The notes under the pieces: generated by a model
Told to the model about the DNA's origin: nothing
Databases searched by the model: none
The model's input: the letters and a program-made list of their open reading frames with translations, nothing else
Assembly: GCA_000499405.2 (NCBI GenBank)
Contig: HG738139.1
Location: forward strand, 12,567,898 to 12,631,897
DNA length: 64,000 bases
Direction of reading: 5' to 3'
Origin: Onchocerca volvulus
Taxonomy: Eukaryota; Nematoda; Chromadorea; Rhabditida; Onchocercidae
Shown here: positions 13,501 through 25,500 of the stretch, one piece after another
Layout: each line of letters begins with the position of its first letter
How positions within the stretch are numbered: the first letter of the stretch is position 1
Made by a program: the position numbers and the translations under genes

Positions 13501-16500
13501 GCATTGATAATAAATAACTGAAATCATCTGTTATGTGACGCATTTCAATAATTCAATTCGTCAATTCGTTAGTCATTTATTGTCAATCATTTTGCTAGCA
13601 AAAATTTTTTCAACAATTCAATTCAAATTTATTTATTCAGTTAGTTTAGTGAATCATTTTTTTTGCAAATAAAATTTGCTATATTTAATGATTAATATCA
13701 GTTTTATCATCAATTTATCAACTAGTCAATTAAAATTATCAACTAATCAAACAATTCAATTAATAGATCAGTTTTTTTTTACTCTCTCAGAATTTTTAAC
13801 ACTCCAATTTTAGCAAACAAACAGCTAAATTAATTTTTAATGAAGAACTGATTTTATTTTGTATTCAAAACTACATTTTAATCCTAGAAATCTACATTAA
13901 AATGGATTAAAATGATGATTAAACTATTAAAATGATTAAAATTTCTAGGCGACATTGAAAATTATTCAAAATTACACTTAAAAAAATTAGTTAATTCAGG
14001 AAGATAATTTCATTATCAAAAGATAAGTGATAATTAAGAATTCTAGAAATCTATTTTCATTACATAAAAATTATTGATTAAATCAAAATCTTAATACAAA
14101 AGGTGATGATCAAGAAAGCTACAGATGAAAATATATTTATTATATTGCTAGCAAAATAAAATCTCAAAATGTCATTATTTGATTGCAATGATAGAGATGA
14201 AATATGACATTTCGATGAAATATGACAGATTTATTTCGCGAAATATATATCAATTGTCGAGAAATATTTTGATACTTTTACTTCAAAATATCTTAATCTT
14301 TTCTTATTGATTTTTTTGAATTTCAAAAAAAAATAACTGCTAGAATGTTTTCAATTATTTATTGATAATAATATAAATATTAATTAAAATAGATAGAATG
14401 TCAATTTTTTGGCTAAAATTTTTTGATGCCAAAAATTTTAGCCAGCAATAATTCAACAAAATCCCTTTAGCTTTCGCTCATATTATAAAGCCTATTATTT
14501 AGACTTTGTGCATATTTGAGAATTTAATATTAAGTAGCAATTGGTAGAGTTTTTTAAAATTATTTTTTCAAACTTGACAAAGTTGAATTATTCTTGACGT
14601 GAATTGACGTATCAGTTAAATGATGTCAAAGTAAAATCCCACGCGTTTTTGCGTCTTTTTAAAATATGATGACGAAAAGCAACTTGGCAAAGTTGGATTA
14701 TTCTCGACGTGAATTGACGTCTTATTTAAATGACATCAGAATAAAATTGAGAATTTTGCATCTAAGCAATGAATCAATTAACAATATTATTATATGTCTA
14801 ATACGCATTTTTTTCTTTTCTTTTTTTTTTTTTTTAAAATGGAAATGACAAAAAAAAAACAAATTAAAAAAGAAGGAAAAAAAACAGAAATGAAGAAAAA
14901 AGAAATTTAAAAACAAAAAGAAAAAAAAAATCGATATTTAGATGAAAAGACAGGCTCGTTCGCATTCGTAGACATTTTAAAATAAAATAAAAAGAAAAAA
15001 TCAATCCATTGTAATAATTTTCCTATTCAAAAAACCAATAATTTGCATTAATCAAAAAATATAAAATTTAAATAAATTTTGAAAAAAGGGAGAAAAAAAA
15101 AGACAGAGATAGAAATTGGATATTCCAAATTACACTAAAAAGATATCCAAAAGAAAAAAAAAAAAAACTATTTAAAAAATATAAAATTATGAAAATAATT
15201 GATAAAATTTATGTGACAGGAATAAAAAAAAAAGGATATTGGATGATTAAATTTCTTGTTTTCTGCAAACAATACGAAAATTGTGTGAAATTTCGAAAAA
15301 AAAAAAAAAAAACAAATTAAACAAACATGTCCCAATATAAACTATTCTGTCACGATATTAAAATTTTAAAATGTGTCATTATAAAAAACCAAACAAAAAA
15401 AAAAAGAATTTTTTTGTTTCAAATAATTTTTTCAAAAATTAATGAAATAATCCAGAAATAATCTTTCTAAAAAATTTCAAAAATAAGTCTTAAAAAAAAA
15501 AAAAAAAAAGAATTCAAAATGAAATAATTGAAAAAAATCGATGAATATTTTTCTCAATTCTTGAATTTGAAAATAAATTTAAATATTAAAAAAAAAGACT
15601 AACCGAATCATCAGATTTCAATTTCATAGTATTCGGCCAGTTAGTTGTAATATTATCAGATTTTACAACATTACTTGTAATACCGGAAGAAATGATACCA
15701 TGATCACTTTGAGAGCTTATCAAATTTGATGATATAATCCGAATAATTTCAATCCATTTTAACATATCATCTTCACTGTAATAAATATTCTGATAACATA
15801 TCAATTTCTGAAAATCTGATACAAATTTCAACAATACCCAAACTTTTTCTATTGAAAAGTTAATGCAAACTTCGGAAATAGTCAAATTTCTTTTGAAAAA
15901 CTTATATAAATTTCGGTAATAGCCAAATATTTTCTAAAATTGACAAAAACTTGATCTGAAATTGATATAAATTTTGGCGATGCCACTTTTTTTTTTCTTT
16001 CTTTTTTTTTTTTTTTGAAGTTAATATCAATTTTAGCAATGGCCAAACTTTTTCCGAAGTTAATTTAAACTTTCCAGAACTTTGAAAGCTTTTTATCCCT
16101 TTTCCATCTTCCTCTCTTTTCAAAAGTAAAGAATCAATAATATTTTCAAAATGACCGAAAAACTTTCCCATAGTTTAAGCTCATTAAAGAGAACATAAAG
16201 ATATCATTAAAAAAAAATTCTTTCTGATTCATAAAAATACCACCTTTTAACTCGTTTTTATACTAATATCGATTCGTTTTTTCTTTTTCTTTTTTTTAAA
16301 TATCGATAAGAATTAAATATAAAAGTTAATTTTTTGCTAATTATTGAACATTAAAAGAAATATTTAGCAATCTGTTTAAAAAAACTGCCAGCTAAATAAT
16401 TAAATGAATTTCAATTCCAATTTTTAATAAAGACATGTAGTACTGTATATATATATGAGCATTAAATCTCCTAAAGATGAATTTTGATAATTGATTTTGA

Positions 16501-19500
16501 AATTGAAAAAAAAAAAAATTGACCAGCAATTAAAAATTGAAGAGTGATTTTAGGACATAAATTCATAGCTTATTTTTTTGAGATTATCATATCAGCTATG
16601 ATATGATCACATCTTACAGAAATAGATTGCGAATTTGATGCTTTCGATAGTAGTTTTTCAAGTTATTGATTTCGAATTAAAATTTCTTCAGTTTTTTTTC
16701 TTTCTTTTTTTCTTTTTCAAAATCTCACCAATATGTCTGGAAATGATGTTCGGTTTGCTGTTGTGTTATCACTCGAAATACATATGCTTTTTTATTATCT
16801 TTTGGACGCCAATATTCATATGCTATATCGACGATAGCTGATTTCAGATCAATTTCACGAGCATCCGATGGAATGTTCAATAACTGTAATAATCAATATC
16901 ATTTAACATAAATTATCAAAATTATCACTATTTAATTTCTTTTGCAATTAATTCATTCAATTTCTTATCATTCTTCGATTTCTATTAGAATTAATCATTC
17001 AATTTCTTATCATTATTTATCATTGCATTTTAATCATAAACCATCAAAATTATCATTATTTAATCATTTTAGAATTGATCGTTCAATTCATCCTTATCAC
17101 TTATTCAGTTTCTCCTTAGATTTCAAAATTTTACACCATAAAAGTTCAAAAACTCAAACTTATATCATTTTAGCAAAATTATATGAATAAATATATATTA
17201 ATGAGTGATAATTAAAAAAAAAAATAATTGATAAAAAATAGCGACAAAAAGAATTAATATTAATTACAAAAAAAATAATCTTATCATGGAAAGATAACTT
17301 TGTCAGAAAAAAAAAAAGAATGCTAAAATTAATTAAAAAAAATGAAAAAAAAAAAAGACAAAACTAGTTTCTAACATAAATAGATTTATATAAAAAAGCA
17401 AATTCTTCGTACGCTTGTCATCTTCAATTAAGCTTAATTTCCTTTAATCAGTTTTCTAATTTAAATTTCTTTTTCCAATATGCATTAATAAAAATGAATT
17501 AAATTAAAAGAATCATTCATAATCATTAAATATATATAAAAGCTTTCCAGTTGCGATTATTAGCCTAAAAAAAAATTCGACGTCGTAATTAAATAACATT
17601 TAAACTTGTACTTTAGTTAATATGAATTAGAATTAATTTATAATTAGAAAAAGCGGAAATGAAATTTAAAATTAATTCTATTTTTCACACTGATGATGTA
17701 AAATTAATTGGCAATTTAGAGAAAATTGAAATGAATTTAAAATTAATTCAATCTTTTCATGATTACATTCATATTAATTTATATTGAACAGATTTCACAT
17801 CTGTTACTATAACTAGATGTTGCAGGAAAAATCTAATTAATAGAAAAAGCAAATTTAATTAAATTTAAGCAATCGAAGCAATCTATGGTTATTTATAATG
17901 CTTTAAATCTAAAATTAGGTCGAAAATAAAATTCCTGATAAATTTTAAAAACAATTTAAAATAAATTTCCATTCAATACTTTTAATAAATGCTTGAAAAA
18001 GTTATTCAAAAATATTTCATTTATAAATATACTAATGTAAAAATTTGTTACAGAAAAGCAAAAATGATTATTACTTGATCTGATTGTTTTTTTTTTTTTT
18101 TTTTTAAGCCAAAACGAAAACTTGTTATCAATTCATAAAATATCAGATCCAGAATTATAATTTAAAAATTTGTAGGATCAAAAAAAAAAAAAAAAACAAG
18201 TCCAACTAGAATTCTCTATCATCATATTTTGTAATGTTATCAGAAGATATCAATCAAACAAACAACTAATCAACATTTGTTAATGATCAATTAGGCTCAG
18301 ACTATAATTATCTAAGAAAGGCAAAAAAAAAAAAAAAACTTTTCAAATTCAAGCCAAAGTGCAATTAGGCACATTTGTAATACTTTGAATTTGATTTTTT
18401 TTTTCTTTTTTCTGTTCTCAATTCTATCATTTTAATAAATATTTCATGTTTGAATTTGTTTATTAGAATCAAGTTGAAAAAATGGAATTTTTCATTTTTA
18501 AATTCCCGCCTTTCATCTTTCCCGACATATTCTCGCTTTTCGAGCCTTTTCCTCATATATTTAACAATCGATCAATATCTTGCGATATTCTATCAATTGA
18601 TAGTTGAAGTATATCTCTGATCAGAAGCTAAATTTCCATTTCTTTTTAAAAGTTTATCTGATTAGAAGCTAAATTTCTATTCAAAATTTATTCGATCGAG
18701 AGCTAGATTTCCATTCAAATATTCAAAGTTTATTCAATCGAAAGTTAAATTTTTTTGTTAAATTTATTTTTTTTCTATTTTTTTAAATAAATTTTCTCCG
18801 ATTCATAAGCGAAATGAAGATAATAATGATCAAAAATATTCATTAATGCAAAAAGTTCATTTCATTTCCTCCTAGATAAATCGTCTAAAATCCCGATTAT
18901 CAAAAAGGAATAAAAACTATTATTCAGTATTGATGATTAACAATGACAAATATCAACACTTTTAACAAATAATAATAATTAATCCAAAATTATACGTAAT
19001 AATCGATTTTTAAAGAATTTGAAATGAGCAACGAATAATTGAAATTGAAAAATACTAAATTTATACCATTCGAAGGGAAAAAGAGAATTTGTTGAGAAAA
19101 ATTTTGCAAAAAAAAGAAAAAAAGTCAAACTTTTTCATGTGTTTCATCGCTGATATGTGAACTTAATTGAGAGCAAAGATATAATTTGGTACCATAAAGT
19201 ACTGCCCAATAAACTGACCATTTGTGTCGGTCATTTTTTAACGGTTCTCCCAAAGCCATTTCCTATAAAAATAATACATTCATTCAATTTGACATTAATT
19301 TAAAAAAAAAAAAAATCAAAATATTTCAAATTATTAATTTCGTTTCCTTATCAATAATTTTAAACTGAATTTGGAGACTCTAATTATGCTTTTATGTATA
19401 ATGAAGTTTATTTATGATTAATAAAATTCACTAACAAAAAAAAAAAAAAGAAAAAAGAAAAAACTGTTAATTAGAAAACGGAATATCAGAATTAATTATT

Positions 19501-22500
19501 AAAATAGAATGAAATTTAATAACAAATCTTTCTCTTCATCCTGAAAAATTTCAAATTTTTTTCTTCCTTCATTAATAATTAAAATATCTTTTCAAAAAAA
19601 AGAAGCAAAATTTTACACATTTGTGTAACTAACTTTGCTTTATCTAATCCATTCAAGAAATATCAACTCATGGAATTCAAAAAAGTGCATAATTTAAAAA
19701 AAAACCGGAAGTTAGACAATTGAATAATACATTAATTAGCAAAGTTGAAAATGTAAAATCAACGTTTTGACAAATTGAAAAGCAAAAGTAAAGTTTTCGA
19801 AAAATTGGAAATAAAAAAATGAAATTTTTTTTACAAAAATTAAGAATAAAAAAACAAAAATATTGCAAAAATTAAAGATGAAAAATTAAAGTTTTTTTTT
19901 TTTCAAAAATTAAACTTAAAAAACAAACTTGATGCATAAGTTGGCCTTGTTTCTGGACATCATCTACTCGTATCGGTGCCGATAATGTAGATGCACTGAT
20001 CGGTGTTGTCGTTGCGGTCGTTGATCGTTTCAGGCGATGTCGCGATGGGAATCGCACATTATTAGCCGATGATGATGGGATCGCTGCTTCCCAATGTTTT
20101 GTCTAAAAAACAAAAAAGTTCAAATATTTCCAAATAAATTTATTTTTTAAAATATTTTTCATTTTCATTCGTTAATTATAATAAAAATCTCAAAAAAACG
20201 AAAAAAAAAATTAAATTTACAACAAATCCTTATCATATTATCTGATAATAAAAAAAAAAAAAAAGTAATCTTTGAATTTATTACTTTATCAATTATAATA
20301 AAAAAAAAAAAAAGAAAGAATTTTTAGTTTGAAATAATGACTGAAACATAAATTGATGTAAACAACTGTTAACAATTTATTTGAAAAAAAAAAAAAAAAA
20401 AAAAAGAATAAACATAAAAATTGATCAACAAATTTTTTTTCTTTCTTTTTTTTTTTTTTTTCTCTCTAAAGGAACGAAATCGTATGTCATATCATCTATC
20501 CGATTCATCTATCTATTTTGTCCAGTTTTTTTCCAAAAATTTTTTTTTAGAATCTGAAGATTGAAAAATATCGAAAAATATCGTATGGCAGCAAAATTTT
20601 TTTTCTTTTTTTGAATGATAATAATACAAGAAAATAAATATGAAAAATAAATTATGCAAATTAATCATTTACTTATGGTACTCAAATATATTAATTAGGT
20701 TTATGATAGTATTAATTAGTTGCTATAGAATTTAATCCTGATAATAAATATTCTTATCATTTGATTTGAATTGTTGATATATTAATAAATTTTATAGTAT
20801 AATTAATTTCGATAAAAAAAAATATAATCCTAATGACACTTCCTGATAATTCTGATAATTTTGACAATTATTCAGACTAGTTTTCATAAAAACTATCAAA
20901 TTTTCATCGATGAAATCATTATTTTATATGATAATAAACCATATGTTGTGCAAAGATATTTTTATTTTACGTACGCTACGTGAAAGTATTTTGCACGTGT
21001 AAAAGTGTTTTCATTTTACGTCTGCTACGTAAAAATATTTTGCAATCTAAAAATATTTGCAACGTACAAAAATATTCGCATTTTATGTTCTGTTGTGCAA
21101 AAATATTTTTATTTTGCGTATATTACGTAAAAAAATTTTCACGTGCAAAATTATTCTCATTTTATCTCTGCTACGCAAAAAGTATTTTTATTTTGCAACT
21201 GTTGCGCAAAAATATTTCCATTTTATATTTGACGTAATTGATATACAATGCAGAGAGCTAACTAATTAATTACCTAATATAATATGTACCACGTACGTGT
21301 GCGTTCAAATAATACCTATACTTGATATAACGTGCCATTAAGTTCAATTCTATTATCACGTATCACTTAAGTATATCACGTATCACGTAAGTATAAGTTC
21401 AAAGAATACCTGGCTATCATTGGAAGAAAAAAAACTGATGAAACGCTGAATTCGATGCGTGGTTGCTGATACTTGAACGCTTGTTGAAGCGTTATTATTC
21501 GCAGGATAAAGTGTGGAAAATGCTGATTTGGCAGATAACGGTGGTGATAAATCTTCACAATTTTTATCATGTAATTCGTCCGATGATAAGACACGTCTGC
21601 AAAAGCAAATTTAAAAAAAAAAAAAAAATTATTTTCAAAAATTTAAAAAAAAAAAAAACGGAAAAAAAATTGTTGCAATCTTTTAATTTTTTCTCTATGT
21701 TAATCGAAAAAAAAAAGTCACCATTCAGAAATTTTAATTTTTTTTTTTTTAATGTTTCGATTTCTATGACAATACTTCTGTCCTGAGTTTTAAAAATCAA
21801 ACAAATTTCAATGAATCATTTTAATCGATTTTTTCGAATTATTTTATTCTTAAAATGAATAACATTTTTGAATGATATTTTAATGAATCGTTGTTAAATA
21901 TTAGAAGAGAATTTTGCCAAGCAAAAAATCCTTGTTTTTTAGAATTTTAAATTTCAAAAGAATTAATATTTAGTGATAAATAATGAATCAAACAAAATTC
22001 ATTAACATTAAACAGAAATTTAATTTTTGTGGAGAATTGAAATAAACGAATGAACTAGTTGTAATAAAAAGATATAAAATCAGAATTCTTATATACATAC
22101 GGAATTTTTAATTTATTTTCATAAAAAAATACAATTTCGAACAAATCGAATTTTTTTTTTTTTTTTTTTTATAATCAAAACTAAAATAAAATGACGCAAA
22201 TAATTCTCTTGAGAATAGTTTTATATTGATGAAATGAATGATTGAGAATTTTGATTGAAATTGGCTTTGGTTATATTTGAAAATTTTTTCAATTATTCAA
22301 ATAATAAATGAACGATACAGATTGTTTCTATAATTTCAACATGAATAAATTTTGAAAAAAAAAAAAATTCATTAACAATTTGTAAATTTAATTTATCTAA
22401 ATAAATCTATTTATTCTAGAAACAAACAACAAAAAAAAACTTCTAGTTTTTTATTGGAATTAAATGATTATTTTAATCGACTTTTCATTTCTTTCATGGA

Positions 22501-25500
22501 ATAAAAAATCTGAAGATAAAAGTTTCCATAGAAGAGAAAAAAGTATAGTTCTAAAATTTTAACACGAATGAATTTGAAAAAAAAAAAAGAAAAAAAAAGG
22601 AAAAATTCAATAACAATATGTAAATCTAAACAAATAAATTTCATTTATTTCAAAATCAAAAAATTTTCCCAATTTTTAATTAAAATTAAATGCTTTTAAA
22701 CAAGTTCTTCATTTCATTCTAGGAATAAAAGACTAAAAGATAAAAGTTTTAACGAGAAAGAAAAAAATAAAAATAAAGATGATCTAAACAAATCAATTAA
22801 TAAAATTTTAATTGAAATTAAACGATCATCTTAATCGAATTTCTCATTTCTTTCTTGAAATAAAAAAAAAAAAAAAAAATTGAGCATAAAATTTTCAAAC
22901 AAACGAGAAGAAAGGAAGAATTGAAAAGTTAGAAAAGATGATAATAACACAAACTTCAAACTTCTTGTGCAATTGGTAAAAGAATGAAAAATTGAAAGAA
23001 AGAAAAGTTTGTTATCAATTCGGCAACAATTTTCGTTTTTTTTTTGAGAGCAAAAAAAAAAAAAAAAAAGAAATAAACTTTTTCGGTGAAATTAAAATAT
23101 AAACAAAAAAACTTGAGCGAATTTCAAAATCAAAAATTTTTTAACTTATTTTTTCTTTCATTACTTTATATGGTTGGAAAAGAAAAAGAAGAAATTATTG
23201 TGAATTTAATCAAAAATGAAAAAAAAAAAAAAACGACTAAGTTTTCAAAAAAAAAGAAAAAACAAAACTTGCAGGAATCATCTCTGCAATATATATGCTC
23301 TTTTAAATAATTCCAACAATTTTTTGAAGGAATGTTATTTAAAAAATTGAAGCATTGATGAAATTTTGAAATTTCATATTTCAATTTCAAAAACAAAACA
23401 AATTTTTCTTCCGACATAATAAAATCTTTTTTAGACAAAAAAAATATGCAAATAAGTTGACAAATTTTTGAATTGAAATAAACTTAAAAGATATTTATTC
23501 ACAAATTTGCTTCTAATATTGACTTTTCTCTTTTTTTGAATTTTGAGAAGGAACAAATTTGAGAAAATTTTAAATTAATAAATTTTATTATGAATAAAAT
23601 CAGCACTGATTATCGCAGATATTATTATGAAAATATTGCTCAAATATTAATTTGAAAATGAATTATCCATTAACTTATTTGAATCTTATTGTGAAAAAGA
23701 CCAATGTATATTATAATCATTAATTAAACCGAAATTAATTAAAATTTAATTATCAAAAGAAGATAATATATTTTTGATTTAATTGAAGGAATTTCTAAAG
23801 ATACTATATATTTTACTTATATACCAAATATGCTTAATCGACAAGAGTCGATGAAATGGTCGAACTTAATGAATCAAACTGATCAAACTTAACAAATAAA
23901 TCGATCGAATTAATTGATCTAAATTGATCAGAATTAACAATTAACAAATAAATTTAACAAACGGAATGATCGAACTTACTGATTAGACTTGACGAATTCA
24001 TCAAATTTAGTTAGCGAACTTAATCGGTGATATTTTAAAATTATCATAACTTCTGGCTCAAAGTATTATAAATTGAATTCTTGGCTTAGCTTAATTAATA
24101 AATCATAATTAAACTGGCCTTTTTCATAGTACAATTGGAACAATTTATATTCTTGAAATTCGAAAGTTATGACAATTTAGAAGAATGACGGAAATTAAAG
24201 ATGAAGTAAAATAAACAGACAGGTGAATTCTGAATCAAAGCATTACATGTTTGAATTCTTGGCTTCGCTTAATTAATAATTAATAATTAGCATTGATCTT
24301 TTTCAATTCCGAATACAACATTACAAGTTGAACTTTTTGGCTTAGGTTTAATTAAATAAATCATAATTAAATTACTCATTTTCATTTGTAAAATTGGAAT
24401 AATTTGAAGTATTCGAGAAATTCAAAAACTATGACAATTTAAAAAATTTAAAAATTAACGATGAAGTAAAATAAAGAGATAATTGAAGGAATAACAGTCA
24501 AGGTGAATTCAAAATTCATCAATAATTCAGCATTAATGCTCAAATAACTACAAATAATTAACAAAAGATTTAAATGTTAGGAAGACGGAAGGTAGAAGGA
24601 AAGAACAGGTAAGAAAGAATTTATAATCAACTCAATTAACCTGTCCATCGTCATCTTTTCAATTCTCATCCGGACAAACCTACCATCATCATCGGACATT
24701 TGGGAATAACTAAAATTGTCAAATTTATTGATTTGAAAATTGATTGAAATTTCCGATTAAAAAAATATCTCATGCAATATCAGCGTGAAAATCTTGCAAA
24801 ATTTTTTTTATATTGCACTTCAATCAATGATATTCTCGATGTACCGATGATTCGTGAAAAGAAAAATAAAAATAAATTCAAAAAAGATTATTTTAAATTC
24901 AATTTCTGAAATTCAACTTTATATCTTCAAATATTTAGAAAAAAAAAGCCTCAATTTTTTCAAAAATTAACACTTCTAATATATTGTTGACACCGGTGAC
25001 CTCGCTGACCTCGGTCCACTTCATTCCTTTCTCATTCTACTTAAAAAAAAAAGAAAAATCTTTTTATTAAAGAAAAAATAATGAATCTTTCGGATTGAAA
25101 GAGCAATTTAAAATAAGAAGACTTAATGGAAGAAGAGAAGGTAAAAGAAAAATCCATTAATTTACTTAAATTTTTGATTTCGTTAAAATTTTTAATTTAA
25201 TTTAAATTTTTTTTTTTAAATTTGAGGAATAGAAAATAGAAAATTTCATTTTTTGGAATGAAATCATCATATTAATTGGCAATCAGGAAAAGTTTTTGCA
25301 ATGTTAAACCCAGCCGGATATGGTTGTGTAGATTTCCGGAATTACCGGAATTTTTTGGGTAAATAAATTGCAAAGAATTGAAAAATATTGCCAAATTAGG
25401 AGTGAATTGAAAACGAAGGATGGAAACGAATCGACGAATAACGAAAATGATGGATGAATTGAAAAGATTTACGAAAAATTTGCTGCAAAAATAATTTTTG

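Larger units (their letters stand above)
5447..15603 (-). other. Intron 17 (10.2 kb)
   Basis: Separates the PH and RhoGAP halves. Holds repeats at 5816-5882, 6651-6862, 8573-8790 and 14571-14747, a GC-rich inverted repeat at 8252-8320, a Helitron-like fragment at 6904-7012, microsatellites (ATC near 7497-7530, CGAT at 8898-8919) and a less AT-rich island at 12640-12990. No phase-compatible exon was found. Confidence 0.75.

Noticed and set aside
15776..16171. Minus-strand ORFs next to exon 17 ([20 protein letters not shown] text)
   Set aside because: Internal degenerate repeat of the intron; PH exons 16 and 17 join directly in phase without it.
20980..21269. Two overlapping Cys/Phe-rich plus-strand ORFs
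   Set aside because: Both frames are open only because the composite tandem array lacks stop codons; no homology-like pattern.
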